In this document: positions 18,224 to 27,003 of the stretch, one piece after another
Layout: every line of letters starts with the position of its first letter
Position numbering within the stretch: position 1 is the stretch's first letter
Assembly (NCBI RefSeq): GCF_018847975.1
Contig: NZ_CP072597.1
Coordinates: 5,123,001 to 5,187,000, forward strand
Length of the DNA: 64,000 nucleotides
Origin: Lysobacter sp. K5869
Lineage (GTDB): Bacteria; Pseudomonadota; Gammaproteobacteria; Xanthomonadales; Xanthomonadaceae
Reading direction: 5' to 3'
The notes under the pieces: generated by a model
Seen by the model: the letters and a program-made list of their open reading frames with translations, nothing else
Database searches by the model: none
What the model was told of the DNA's origin: nothing
Made by a program: the position numbers and the translations under genes

Positions 18224-18595
18224 ATGAACCTGCCCGACAACGCGCTCGCGCTGCCGCTGATCCTGGCGATCAGCGGCGTGCCGGTCCTGGTCGCCGCGGT
18301 GCTGGTCGCGCGCGGCAATCTGCATCTGATCAACGGCCTCGACGCCTCGCGCCTGCGCGACCCCGCCGCCGCGGCCGCGCGCTTCGGCCGCCTGCTGGCG
18401 CTGGTGGCGATCTCGATGTTCCTGGCCGCGCTCGGTTTCTACTGGGCCCACGGCGACTACAACCGCATCCTCGTCGTCACCGTGTTGCTGTTGGTCTCGG
18501 TCAACGGCCTGGCGGTGGTGATGCTGGTGGCGCTGTCGCGGCTCAAGCGCGACTACCGCGCCCCGCGCGACGACCAGCGGGCCGGCCGGCGGTGA
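18224..18595 (+). CDS. Small integral membrane protein (DUF3784-like)
   Basis: A 123-residue protein with three hydrophobic segments (about 9-28, 54-74 and 80-102) and an Arg-rich C-terminal tail. It sits 10 bp after the SPFH gene, and its stop overlaps the next start (GTGA at 18592-18595). The size and the motif [13 protein letters not shown] resemble DUF3784 membrane proteins. Its job is probably structural, with the SPFH partner. Confidence 0.7.
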   Translation: MNLPDNALALPLILAISGVPVLVAAVLVARGNLHLINGLDASRLRDPAAAAARFGRLLALVAISMFLAALGFYWAHGDYNRILVVTVLLLVSVNGLAVVMLVALSRLKRDYRAPRDDQRAGRR

Positions 18596-18792
18596 GCGAG
18601 AAGAAGGCCTACCCGCTGCGGATCAGCGCCGAGGTGCTCGCCGCCGCGCAGCGCTGGGCCGACGACGAGTTGCGCTCGCTCAACGCCCAGATCGAATATG
18701 TGCTGCGCGACGCGCTGCGCCGTAACGGCCGCTTGCCGCGCCAGGAACCGCCCCCGTCCCCGCCGCCCCCCTCCCCCGAGGAAGACGCATGA
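18592..18792 (+). CDS. Arc-like ribbon-helix-helix protein
   Basis: A 66-residue protein starting with GTG that overlaps the preceding stop. Residues 6-45 ([20 protein letters not shown], then [16 protein letters not shown]) match the Arc/MetJ ribbon-helix-helix pattern, where the strand reads PLRIS. The C-terminal tail is Pro-rich. RHH proteins are dimeric DNA-binding regulators or antitoxins. Here it is more likely an operon-specific regulator, since no toxin is adjacent. Confidence 0.8.
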   Translation: MSEKKAYPLRISAEVLAAAQRWADDELRSLNAQIEYVLRDALRRNGRLPRQEPPPSPPPPSPEEDA

Positions 18793-18968
18793 GCCAGCTG
18801 TGGAAGCACCTCGTCATCGAACTGACCTACAAACTGTTCGAGGCGCCGATGCGCGAACGCATTCAGGACGAACTCGACCGCCAGGGCGCGCTGGGGTGGG
18901 AACTGGTCGCGGTCGAACACGACCCGGGTGTGCTCGGCACGCGTTTGTACTTCAAGCGTCCCGCCTGA
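18789..18968 (+). CDS. DUF4177-like small protein
   Basis: A 59-residue protein whose ATG overlaps the preceding stop (ATGA at 18789-18792). It begins [20 protein letters not shown] and ends with [10 protein letters not shown]...LYFKRP, the pattern of DUF4177 proteins (E-L-N...G-W-E-L-V). No membrane segment is present. It completes the SPFH-membrane-RHH-DUF4177 operon, all genes of which are coupled by overlaps or a 10-bp gap. Function unknown. Confidence 0.8.
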   Translation: MSQLWKHLVIELTYKLFEAPMRERIQDELDRQGALGWELVAVEHDPGVLGTRLYFKRPA

Positions 18969-19021
18969 ACTGCACGCGCGTCGCCTTGGCGATGCGCGCG
19001 CCCGCGCGCTACCCTGCCCGC

Positions 19022-19825
19022 ATGCGCACTCCCGGCCGCGTCCTGATCAACACCCCGGACATCGAACTCTGGCCCGGCGGCCTGCTGCGCGCGCGCAGCA
19101 ACGCCGACGCCCGCGCCCTGGCGCGCGCGCGCCACGTGCTGCGGCGCAAGCGCGACGGCCGCTTCCTCGCCGCCGACCTGCCCGAAGGCCTGCTGCCGCT
19201 GGTGCACCGGCTGATGCGCGAGGACGGCATCGACGCCGCGCTGGACGCGCTCGAACGCGTCGTCGACTACCGGCGCGAAGGATTGCAACGGGTCGGCGAA
19301 CTGCCGCTGGACCGCTTGGAAGAACGCCTCGACGCGCTCGGTCTGGACGCCGACGGATACGAAGCGCGCACGGGCTTGGCGCTGATCGCCGAACCCGACC
19401 GCCTCGCCCTCGCCGGCTTCGACCGCTACCGTCGCCCGCTGTGGCTGCATCCGGCCGCCGCGCGCGCCTGGACGCATCTGCGCGACGCCGCGCTGCGCGA
19501 AGGCGTGGTGCTCGAAGCGATCTCCGGCTACCGCAGCCACGATTACCAACTCGGGATTTTCGAGCGCAAGCTCGCGCGCGGGCAACGCGTCGAGGAGATC
19601 CTCACCGTCAACGCCGCGCCCGGCTACAGCGAACACCACAGCGGGCTGGCGATCGACATCGGCGCGCCGGGCGAGCCGCCGGCGGAAGAATCCTTCGAGC
19701 GGACGCCCGCGTTCGCTTGGCTGCGCGGGAACGCCGGCGGCCATGGCTTCGTGATGAGCTATCCGCGCGACAACCCGCACGGGATCGTTTACGAGCCTTG
19801 GCATTGGCGGTATTCGCCGGCGTGA
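19022..19825 (+). CDS. VanY-type D-alanyl-D-alanine carboxypeptidase family protein
   Basis: A 267-residue protein whose C-terminal half is a LAS-family (VanY/DacB-like) zinc carboxypeptidase. It shows SGYRSHDYQ, the zinc ligands in EHHSGLAIDIG (His and Asp) and PWHWRY (second His). The N-terminal about 140 residues, which include DRYRRPLWLHP, are a family extension. It should trim D-Ala from peptidoglycan stem peptides. No classical signal peptide is seen, so the site of action is unclear. An alternative ATG 30 bp upstream (18992) overlaps a TACCCT that resembles a -10 box. Confidence 0.85.
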   Translation: MRTPGRVLINTPDIELWPGGLLRARSNADARALARARHVLRRKRDGRFLAADLPEGLLPLVHRLMREDGIDAALDALERVVDYRREGLQRVGELPLDRLEERLDALGLDADGYEARTGLALIAEPDRLALAGFDRYRRPLWLHPAAARAWTHLRDAALREGVVLEAISGYRSHDYQLGIFERKLARGQRVEEILTVNAAPGYSEHHSGLAIDIGAPGEPPAEESFERTPAFAWLRGNAGGHGFVMSYPRDNPHGIVYEPWHWRYSPA

Positions 19826-19917
19826 GCCTTGGGGCACGGCAGCCGGCGAGCAAGCCGCCCGATCCTCGGTCGCCGGACGCGCGATACCTCAGCCCGTAAT
19901 AAACCGGCCGGAGCCAC

Positions 19918-20318
19918 TGTAGGAGCGGCGCAAGTCGCGACCGCCACAACCGGCCTGCGGCGAAAGCTCCGCCGTAGTTGCGGATTCGCGGTCGCAGCTC
20001 GCGCAGTTCCTACAGTCGGAAACGAACCGGCCGAAGTCCCTTGTAGGAGCGACGCAAGTCGCGACTGCGACAACCGGCCTGCCGCGAAAGCTCCGCCGTA
20101 GTTGCGAATTCGCGGTCGCAGCTCACGCAGCTCCTACAGTCGGAAACGAACCGGTCGAAGCCCTTGTAGGAGCGACGCAAGTCGCGACCGCGACCATCGG
20201 CCTGCGGCGAAAGCTGCGTCGTAGTTGCGGATTCGCGGTCGCGACTCGCGTCGCTCCTACAGTCGCAAACGAACCCGGCCGGAGCGCCTGTAGGAGCGAC
20301 GCAAGTCGCGACCGCACA
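19918..20318. repeat. Tandem GTAG-REP array, about 124-bp period
   Basis: Direct copies begin at 19918, 20042, 20165 and 20289 (periods 124, 123, 124). Each unit contains a forward REP (TGTAGGAGCGACGCAAGTCGCGAC) and an inverted partner (GCGGTCGCAGCTCGCGCAGTTCCTACAG) separated by a conserved spacer, so the unit is a BIME-like inverted pair. The rest of 19826-20363 holds no gene. Confidence 0.93.
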
Positions 20319-20363
20319 ACGGCGGATCGCCTCGCAGGCCCGATGCCGCGGCCACGCCAACGC

Positions 20364-21053
20364 TCACCCTTGCGACCGATTCACCGGCTTAGCCGCCCCT
20401 TCGGCGACATCCGCGATCCGCCATAAATACAAACTCGCGTACGTCCGATACGGTCCCCAACGCTCGCCGATTTCGGCCAACGCCTTCGGCGCCGGCATCG
20501 CCTCGAGCCGGTCGACGTATTGCGCGCCCTTGCGGATGCCCAGATCGTCCACCGGCAGGATGTCGGGGCGGCCGAGGCGGAACATCAGCATCATCTCCAC
20601 CGTCCAGCGGCCGATGCCGCGGATCGGCACCAGCGCGGCGACGATGGCGTCGTTGTCCATGTGCGCCATCGCGCGCAGGTCGGGAATCTCGCCGCGCGCC
20701 TCGCGCGCGGCCAAGTCGCGCAGCGCCAGCAATTTGTTGCCCGATACGCCGCAAGCGCGCAGCGTGGCGTCGTCGCAGCGGCCCAGCGTGTCGTGATGCA
20801 AGCGCGCGCTGCCGATGGCGGTTTCGACCCGGCCCACGATGGTCGAAGCGGCCTTGCCGCTGAGCTGTTGGAACAAGATCGCGCGCGCCAAGGCATCGAC
20901 CGGATCGAAGCGCTGGCGCCAACGCGGGTCGTTGGGAATCGGCCCGTTCTCCAGCGTGTCGACTTTCTTGATCCACGCGCCGAGCCGCCGGCACGCGCGG
21001 CTCAGGTGCGCGTGCGCGGCCTGCGCGTCGAACCCGCGGACGTGGCGCGGCAT
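20364..21053 (-). CDS. DNA-3-methyladenine glycosylase (AlkA-type HhH-GPD)
   Basis: A 229-residue base-excision repair glycosylase. It carries the helix-hairpin-helix LVPIRGIGRWTVEMML followed by the catalytic-aspartate loop ILPVDDLGIRKG (Asp pair at about 169-170), and an early LARAILFQQLSGKAA helix. It removes alkylated purines such as 3-methyladenine. Compared with E. coli AlkA (282 residues) it lacks the N-terminal regulatory-like domain, as in many short bacterial homologues. It starts 1 bp after the stop of the DUF423 gene, so the two form an operon. Confidence 0.9.
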   Translation of the reverse strand: MPRHVRGFDAQAAHAHLSRACRRLGAWIKKVDTLENGPIPNDPRWRQRFDPVDALARAILFQQLSGKAASTIVGRVETAIGSARLHHDTLGRCDDATLRACGVSGNKLLALRDLAAREARGEIPDLRAMAHMDNDAIVAALVPIRGIGRWTVEMMLMFRLGRPDILPVDDLGIRKGAQYVDRLEAMPAPKALAEIGERWGPYRTYASLYLWRIADVAEGAAKPVNRSQG

Positions 21054-21054
21054 G

Positions 21055-21438
21055 TCAGCGCCGCACCGCGTCGGCGGCGTAGCCGAGCCACGCCAGGATC
21101 ATCAGGCTGCCGCCGAACGGCACCAGCCGGGTCGAGGCATCGAAGAAATGCGCCGCGGCCAAGCCGCCGGCGAACACGATCACGCCGAGCAACAACGCGC
21201 CCAACACCCCGCGCGTCGACGCTCTCCGTGCCGGCGGCGCCAGCGCGGCCAGAGCGATGCCGTGGCCGAAGGCGAACACCGCGGCGGTCTGCAGCCGGGT
21301 CTGCGCATGCGGATCGGCCGCCGCGTGCGCGGCGTACGCCGACAGCGCGACCGCCAACGCGGCGAGCACGGCGCCGCTGGCGGCGAGCAAGCGCGCGGAC
21401 AGCGGCGCGCGGTGAGTCTCGGGAACGGTTGCGCTCAT
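21055..21438 (-). CDS. DUF423 family membrane protein
   Basis: A 127-residue protein with four hydrophobic segments and the DUF423 hallmarks SAYAAHA, RLQTAAVFAFGHGIALAAL and LVPFGGSLMILAWLGYA. Members (YwdK, YgdD) are small inner-membrane proteins of unknown role. First gene of the pair with the AlkA-type glycosylase. Confidence 0.88.
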   Translation of the reverse strand: MSATVPETHRAPLSARLLAASGAVLAALAVALSAYAAHAAADPHAQTRLQTAAVFAFGHGIALAALAPPARRASTRGVLGALLLGVIVFAGGLAAAHFFDASTRLVPFGGSLMILAWLGYAADAVRR

Positions 21439-21555
21439 GCGGGCAACACGGGAAGTGGAAGGCGTCCAACGATAGCAGCGTTGGCGCGGGGCGCGAGCGG
21501 CGATGCGTCGCGTGTGCGCCCCCCTCGCGATCTTCGCGTTGCGACGGGCTCGCCC

Positions 21556-21846
21556 TGTAGGAGCGGCGTAAGCCGCGACCGCGGCAATCGGCTTGCCGGC
21601 GGAAGTTTCGTCGTAGCCGCGGTTTCGCGGTCGCAGCTCGGGCAGCTCCTACCGTCTGAAACGCGGCTTGCCGGGGGCGTTCGGCTTGCCGGCGGAAGTT
21701 TCGTCGTAGCTGCGGTTTCGCGGTCGCAGCTCGCGCAGCTCCTACCGTCTGAAACGGGACTTGCCGGAGGCGTTTGGCCGGACCGCGAAACCCATTGCGC
21801 GGCGCGAGACCGGCACAGTGCGGTCGCGGCTCACGCCGCTCCTACG
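21556..21846. repeat. GTAG-REP cluster
   Basis: A forward copy at 21556 is followed by two inverted copies separated by about 110 bp (GCGGTTTCGCGGTCGCAGCTCG..GCAGCTCCTACCGTCTGAAACG) and a final inverted copy ending at 21846. The cluster occupies most of the 516-bp gap between two minus-strand units. Confidence 0.9.
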
Positions 21847-21883
21847 AAGGGCCAGCCGGCCGACGCGATGGCATCGCGCAAAC

Positions 21884-21912
21884 AAAAACGCGCCGCGGAA
21901 TCCGCGGCGCGT
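21884..21912 (-). terminator. Rho-independent terminator of the SRPBCC gene
   Basis: ACGCGCCGCGGA/TCCGCGGCGCGT stem at 21888-21912, followed on the minus strand by TTTTTGTTT. Confidence 0.9.
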
Positions 21913-21954
21913 TCGTGTTTCGCATCCGACCCGCGCGTCGCGCGGGCGGCGGTC

Positions 21955-23040
21955 TTACTTGACCGGCCAGTAGACGTCGAACTGGCCCAGGGCCGGGTCG
22001 AAGCTCTGGTCGATGCCGGCCTTCCACGACTCGTACGGACGGTCGGCGGTGGCGTAGCCGCGGGTCATGGCCCACGCGCGCACGGCGTCGCGCACCGGCG
22101 GCAGCGCGGCGAAGTTGTGGCCGCCGCTGGAGGCGACGACGACCTTCGAGGCCGGCAGCAGCGAGGCCTTGACCGGGCCTTCGATCTTCACGTCGATCGC
22201 GGCGGCGTCGCCGGTGGCGGTGTCGCCCTTCTTGCGCACGACCTGCACGGTGTCGAAGTCGTAGGTTTCGGTGCCGAACTCGTTGGTCACGATGCGCACC
22301 GGACCGACCGCTTCCAGGCCGTTGGCGGCGATGACCTTGTTGATCCATTCCATGTTGGAGTGGATCTGCGCCTTGATCTTGTCGTTGTTGCGCTCGACCG
22401 CGGCGTTGACGCTGAGGATGTTCTCGGCCGGACGGTCGACGACCTTCGGCGCGTTGTTCGGATCGGTTTCCGACAGCTTGGCGTAGTCGTAGTTCGGGAC
22501 CGTCGCCAGCAGGTTGCTCAGGCGCTGCAGACCCATCTTGATGTCTTCGCCGACGCTGCTGCTGACGTACAGGCCGGAGTAGCGGCCGAGCAGGTTGAAG
22601 CCGTAGTCGACGTCGTAGGTCTGGGTGATCTCGACGTTGCGGTTGTTCTTGCCGGTCGGCTTGAAGGTGAACTCGGAACGCTTGTTGTCGCCGCGCTCCG
22701 GGTTGGTGATCTTGTAGCCGACCAGCTTGCCCGGCTCGCTCTTGACGATTTCCCAGCTGCCGTTGCCCAGGCCGCGTTCCTTCGACGAGTACTCCAGGCG
22801 GGCGCCCACGCCCTCGTCCTTGCCGACCAGCTTGATCTCCATGGCGGGGTCGCGCAGCGCCAACGGGTTCCACTCCTTGAAGCGACGCAGGCTGTTCAAG
22901 GTGTCGAACACGATGGTCATCTTGCGGTTGGTCTCCACCGAATGCGACAGGTGGCGGCTCGACGGCAGAATGATGCCGACGACCAGGAACAGCACGGCGA
23001 CGATCGCCAGGGAAATCAGAATCTCGATCAGACGGGTCAT
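21955..23040 (-). CDS. SRPBCC/polyketide cyclase-like membrane-anchored protein
   Basis: A 361-residue protein with one N-terminal transmembrane helix (about 4-26, LIEILISLAIVAVLFLVVGI). An SRPBCC-like domain follows (about 35-185, with LNSLRRFKEWNPLALRDP and NGSWEIVKSEPGKLV), then a second domain (about 215-361) of the GyrI/SOUL-like class. SRPBCC folds enclose hydrophobic ligands. The protein is probably exposed to the periplasm; its ligand is unknown. A terminator follows its stop. Confidence 0.75.
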   Translation of the reverse strand: MTRLIEILISLAIVAVLFLVVGIILPSSRHLSHSVETNRKMTIVFDTLNSLRRFKEWNPLALRDPAMEIKLVGKDEGVGARLEYSSKERGLGNGSWEIVKSEPGKLVGYKITNPERGDNKRSEFTFKPTGKNNRNVEITQTYDVDYGFNLLGRYSGLYVSSSVGEDIKMGLQRLSNLLATVPNYDYAKLSETDPNNAPKVVDRPAENILSVNAAVERNNDKIKAQIHSNMEWINKVIAANGLEAVGPVRIVTNEFGTETYDFDTVQVVRKKGDTATGDAAAIDVKIEGPVKASLLPASKVVVASSGGHNFAALPPVRDAVRAWAMTRGYATADRPYESWKAGIDQSFDPALGQFDVYWPVK

Positions 23041-23563
23041 TCAGGGTTCTCCAGGGCCGGGCCCAGGTGCGGGCCAGGGGCGCAGACCCGCAATCGTAGC
23101 AAGATAAATCCCGGCAAGGGCAGCCGTCACAAGCAAGAAACCCCATCGGAACGCACCGCGACGGGCCAGGGCGGCGAAAAGCGCGCAATTGGCCGGCTTT
23201 GTGCCGTCTCGATGCCGCATTCGCCCTGGTATGCAGGCGCGGCGGGAGCGCGGAAGCGCAAATCAAGTCAAGTCGGAATGCCGCCGCGGCGCCCGCTCGG
23301 GCGGGTTCGCGCGCCGCGGGATGCGTTCGCGCGCGGGCGCATGCGACGAAAGTAGAACGCGGGGCGGAAACGCCGGACGGCGGCGAGCTTCGTGCCCATC
23401 GCGATCCGAAAGTCCGGCGTCGTGCCCGGGCGCGGCCGCGCAGCCGGGCTTGGGCGAGCGGCGCCGCCCGGATGCGGTCGCGCAAACCGAGCTTGGACCG
23501 GCGAGCCGACGGCCCGCGCGCCCGCGAACGCCCGACGCAACGCGCCGGGCCGGTACGACGGCC
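23041..23563. other. 523-bp intergenic region with a fragment resembling the LuxR-type HTH
   Basis: No gene was found. Bases 23465-23498 match 23597-23630, inside the adjacent response-regulator gene, at 31 of 34 positions. On the minus strand the stray copy would read SKLGLRDRIRA beside SKLGVRDRTRA of the gene. The upstream part (23090-23250) is moderately AT-richer and may carry the promoter of the SRPBCC gene. Confidence 0.6.
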
Positions 23564-24217
23564 TCAGACCAATTGCAGCTCGAACGCCTTGAGCACCGCC
23601 CGGGTGCGGTCGCGCACGCCGAGCTTGGACAGGATGTTGGACACGTGGTTCTTGATCGTGCCCTCCGCCACGCCCAGCGAATTGGCGATTTCCTTATTGG
23701 AAAAACCGCCGGCCATCAGCCGCAGGATCTCGGTCTCGCGCTCGGTCAGCGGGTCGGGCCGGTCCAGGCTGACGAAGTCGTTGCGCATGTGCTCCAGGCC
23801 CGAGAGCAGGCGCTGGGTCATCGCCGGCTGCACCAGCGAGCCGCCGTCGGCCACGGTCTGGATCGCGCCGACCAGTTGCTCCAGCGACACGTCCTTGAGC
23901 AGGTAGCCCTTGGCCCCGGCCTTGAGCCCAGCCAGGACCAGTTGGTCGTCGTCGAAGGTGGTGAGAATGATGGTCGGCGGCAGGTAGCCGCTGCGGGCCA
24001 GGGCCTGCAGCGCCTCCAGGCCGGACATCACCGGCATGCGCATGTCCATCAGCACCACGTCCGGGCGCAGGTTCGGGATCATGTCGACCGCCTGGCGGCC
24101 GTCGCCGGCCTCGGCCACGACCTCGATGCCGTCGGCCAGGGCGAGCAGCGAGCGCACGCCTTGCCGGACCAGGGTCTGGTCGTCGACGAGCAGCACGCGG
24201 ATGGGGTTTGGGATCAT
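23564..24217 (-). CDS. NarL/LuxR-family response regulator
   Basis: The 217-residue protein has a receiver domain (1-120) with the acidic pair Asp12-Asp13, phospho-acceptor Asp58 (VVLMDMRMP) and Lys of GYLLKDVS. The C-terminal LuxR HTH contains LTERETEILRLMAGGFSNKE and LGVAEGTIKNHVSNIL. Its start overlaps the stop of the histidine kinase gene (ATGA at 24214-24217), so kinase and regulator are made together. Targets are not identifiable from the window. Confidence 0.95.
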   Translation of the reverse strand: MIPNPIRVLLVDDQTLVRQGVRSLLALADGIEVVAEAGDGRQAVDMIPNLRPDVVLMDMRMPVMSGLEALQALARSGYLPPTIILTTFDDDQLVLAGLKAGAKGYLLKDVSLEQLVGAIQTVADGGSLVQPAMTQRLLSGLEHMRNDFVSLDRPDPLTERETEILRLMAGGFSNKEIANSLGVAEGTIKNHVSNILSKLGVRDRTRAVLKAFELQLV

Positions 24218-25416
24218 GTCGGAGCTCCTTCGCGGCCCATCGCGGCCGCGGTGGCGGGCAGAGTCAGGCGCAGGCTGAAGCCGGCCTCGGCCCGGGTTTC
24301 GATTCGTAGCTGGCCACCGTACTGCATCAGCCGCTCGCGCATGCCGCGCAGGCCGTTGCCGGCGATCAGATGGTCGGCGCCGCGGCCGTCGTCGCGCGCG
24401 CTCATGACGATGCGGCCGTCGTCGCGGCGCACGTCGATCCACAGATGCTGGGCGCCGGCGTGGCGCACCGCATTGGTGATGATTTCCTGGGTGCAGCGCA
24501 GCAGCACGTGGGCGCGCTCGGGGTCGTCCAGGGTCAGCGGGGTTTCGATGTCCATGCGGATGTCCAGCGCGGGCACGTTCTCGGCCAGCGGGCGCAGCGC
24601 CAGCGACAGGTCGATGGCGCCGTTCTCGCGCAGCTGGCTGACCGCCTCGCGCACGTCGGTGAGCAGCAATCGCGCCAGAGTATGCGCCTGCTGCACGTGT
24701 TCCTTGACCCGCCCTTCCGACAGGTGCCCGGCCACTTCCAGGTTGAGGCTGAGCGCGGTGAGGTGGTGGCCGAGCAGGTCGTGCAGTTCGCGCGAAATGC
24801 GCGTGCGCTCGTTGATGCGCGCGCTTTCGGCCAGCAGCGCGCGGGTCGCGCGCAGCTCGGCGTTGAGCCGGCGCTGGTCCTCGCGCGCCTGGGCCTGCTG
24901 CATCGCCACCAGCGAGCTGACGAACACCAGGCTGGAGAACCCGGCGTAGGCCACCGATTGCACGATCGCCACCACCAGCGGCTGGCCGATCGCGATCACG
25001 AACACCGGGATGATCGACAGATTGCTCAGGATCAGCCACGCCACCCCGACCCGCAGCGGCAGCAGCCACGGCAGCAGCCCGGCCACGACCATCAGCAGGA
25101 TGCTGCCGATGCCGGAGTTGGAGTAATAGCCCACGCCGATGGCGCAGGCGGTCAGCACCAGCAGCAAGGCGTGGTCGGCCGGCCCCGGCCGGCGCTGGCC
25201 GAGCCCGCGGCTGGCCCACCAATAGACCGCGCCGAACGCCAGGTGGATCGCCACCCAGCGCAGGATCAGCAGGAAAAAGGTGTGCTCGCCGCCGCCGGGC
25301 AGCGACGCCGCCGCCTCCGGTTCCAGCCACATGATCACCAGCCAGCACCCGGCCACCCCCCAGGTGAACAGCCCGGCGAATCGCATCAGTTGGGTGGGGG
25401 TAAGGCGGGCCAGCAT
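24214..25416 (-). CDS. DesK/NarX-type sensor histidine kinase
   Basis: The 400-residue protein has five or six transmembrane helices (about 15-165) without a large periplasmic loop. A HisKA_3 dimerisation helix follows, with RISRELHDLLGHHLTALSLN (phospho-acceptor His about 212), then an HATPase_c domain with the N-box EIITNAVRHA and the G-box DDGRGADHLIAGNGLRGM. The membrane-embedded sensor resembles DesK-type kinases that read membrane state. It phosphorylates the response regulator encoded immediately after it. Confidence 0.94.
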   Translation of the reverse strand: MLARLTPTQLMRFAGLFTWGVAGCWLVIMWLEPEAAASLPGGGEHTFFLLILRWVAIHLAFGAVYWWASRGLGQRRPGPADHALLLVLTACAIGVGYYSNSGIGSILLMVVAGLLPWLLPLRVGVAWLILSNLSIIPVFVIAIGQPLVVAIVQSVAYAGFSSLVFVSSLVAMQQAQAREDQRRLNAELRATRALLAESARINERTRISRELHDLLGHHLTALSLNLEVAGHLSEGRVKEHVQQAHTLARLLLTDVREAVSQLRENGAIDLSLALRPLAENVPALDIRMDIETPLTLDDPERAHVLLRCTQEIITNAVRHAGAQHLWIDVRRDDGRIVMSARDDGRGADHLIAGNGLRGMRERLMQYGGQLRIETRAEAGFSLRLTLPATAAAMGREGAPT

Positions 25417-25502
25417 GAATGCATGCTAACGGTAGCGGCCGTCGGCCGGAGCCGTCCGAAAGTCATGGACCCCGGCGTTCGCCCCCCGGCCTCCCCCCGT
25501 GC

Positions 25503-25508
25503 GATAAT
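25503..25508 (+). promoter_or_regulatory. Likely -10 box of the GNAT-minCDE operon
   Basis: GATAAT lies 52 bp before the GNAT start codon. No clear -35 is visible. No other promoter-like site occurs before minE. Confidence 0.45.
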
Positions 25509-25560
25509 CGCGGCCGCCGGCACGGATTGCGCGCCGGCTTGTAAATATCTGGAGCCTGGA

Positions 25561-26175
25561 ATGTCGATCGTCGTCCGCGACGTGCGCGAGCACGAGCTGG
25601 ATTCCGTCCTTGCCCTCAACAACGCCGCCGGGCCTGCGATCCTGCCGCTGGATGCGGCGCGTCTGCGTCACTTCTTCGATACCGCCGAATATTTCCGCGT
25701 CGCCGAACGCGACGGCACCCTGGCCGGTTTCCTGATCGGCGTGGGTTCGGCCGCCGGCCACGACAGCAGCAATTTCAGCTGGTTCCGCGAGCGCTACCCG
25801 GACTTTTTCTATATCGACCGCATCGTCGTCGCCAGCCGCCGCCGCGGCGGCGGCGTCGGCCGCGCGTTCTACGCCGACGCGCAGAGCTACGCCGAGCTGC
25901 GTTACCCGCAGCTGGCCTGCGAAGTGTTCCTGGAAGGCGGCAACGACCCGGCGCTGCTGTTCCACGGCAGCTTCGGTTTCCGCGAGGTCGGCCAGCACGT
26001 GATGGAAGAATCCGGCCTGCGCGCGGCGATGCTGATGAAATCCCTGTGCAGCTACGAATGGGTGCGCCAGACCTACGGCGACGCCCTGCCCGAAGCCTCG
26101 TGGCTGACCCGCCCGCGCGTGCCGGCCGCGCGCCTGCACGCCGACGCGCCGCGTCCCACCGGGACCTGCCCGTGA
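25561..26175 (+). CDS. GNAT-family N-acetyltransferase
   Basis: A 204-residue protein beginning MSIVVRDVREHELDSVLALN. The acetyl-CoA-binding strand-loop-helix is visible as IDRIVVASRRRGGGVGRAFY, the Q/R-x-x-G-x-G/A motif, followed by CEVFLEGGNDPALLFHGSFGFREVG. The substrate is unknown. The stop overlaps the minC start (GTGA at 26172-26175), so translation of minC is coupled to it. It heads the minCDE operon. Confidence 0.88.
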   Translation: MSIVVRDVREHELDSVLALNNAAGPAILPLDAARLRHFFDTAEYFRVAERDGTLAGFLIGVGSAAGHDSSNFSWFRERYPDFFYIDRIVVASRRRGGGVGRAFYADAQSYAELRYPQLACEVFLEGGNDPALLFHGSFGFREVGQHVMEESGLRAAMLMKSLCSYEWVRQTYGDALPEASWLTRPRVPAARLHADAPRPTGTCP

Positions 26176-26978
26176 GCGTGGCCGTGGATTACGAACAGGC
26201 CGGCGAACTCAAAATCGGCCAGGTCGGCATCGCCAACCTGCGCATCCGCACCCTCGACGTACCGCGTCTGGTCGAGGAAATGCGCAGCCGCGTGCAGCGC
26301 GCGCCGAACATGTTCGGCCGCGCCGCGGTGGTGATCGATTTCGGCGGACTCACCCACACGCCCGACGCGGCCACCGCGCAAGCCTTGCTCGACGGATTGC
26401 GCGCCGCCGGCGTGCTGCCGGTGGCGCTGGCCTACGGCACCAGCGAGATCGAAAAGCTCTCACAGGCCTTGGGGCTGCCGTTGCTGGCCAAGTTCCGCGC
26501 GGGTTACGAGCGCGGCGAAGGCGCGGTGGCGGAAGCGGCTCCGGCCGCGGCGCCGCGGCGCGAGGCGCCGGCGCCGGCGCCTGTCGCCGCCGAGCCGGCC
26601 AAGGCGCCGCGGCCTCTCGGAAACGCAGCGGCGGTCGCGCCGGCCTCTTCGGTGGGCATGATCCAATCCGCCCCGGTGCGCTCGGGCCAGCAGATCTACG
26701 CCGACAACCGCGACCTGACCGTGCTGACCACCGTCGGCGCCGGCGCGGAAGTCATCGCCGACGGCTCGGTGCACATCTACGGCCCGCTGCGCGGCCGCGC
26801 CCTCGCCGGCGCGCAAGGCAACGCCCGCGCGCGAATTTTCTGCCGCGAGTTCTATGCCGAACTCGTGGCGATCGCCGGGCACTACAAAGTGCTCGAAGAC
26901 ATCCCCAAGGACCTGCGCGGCAAGCCGGTGCAGGTCTGGCTGGAAGACGAACAAATCAAGATTGCGGCGCTGGACTGA
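26172..26978 (+). CDS. minC: Septum site-determining protein MinC
   Basis: The 268-residue FtsZ inhibitor starts with GTG. The N-terminal domain (1-105) includes VVIDFGGLTHTPDAATAQAL. An Ala/Pro-rich linker follows (about 115-160), then the C-terminal beta-helix dimerisation and MinD-binding domain with VRSGQQIYADNRDLTVLTTV and VIADGSVHIYGPLRGRALAG. The linker is longer than in E. coli MinC (231 residues). It precedes minD by 25 bp. Confidence 0.96.
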   Translation: MSVAVDYEQAGELKIGQVGIANLRIRTLDVPRLVEEMRSRVQRAPNMFGRAAVVIDFGGLTHTPDAATAQALLDGLRAAGVLPVALAYGTSEIEKLSQALGLPLLAKFRAGYERGEGAVAEAAPAAAPRREAPAPAPVAAEPAKAPRPLGNAAAVAPASSVGMIQSAPVRSGQQIYADNRDLTVLTTVGAGAEVIADGSVHIYGPLRGRALAGAQGNARARIFCREFYAELVAIAGHYKVLEDIPKDLRGKPVQVWLEDEQIKIAALD

Positions 26979-27003
26979 CGCCGCACGAACGGAGGAACGT
27001 ATT

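Noticed and set aside
19918..20318. Regularly spaced repeats considered as a CRISPR array
   Set aside because: Unit length is about 124 bp, the spacers are conserved between units, and the repeated parts are inverted REP hairpins. No cas genes are present.
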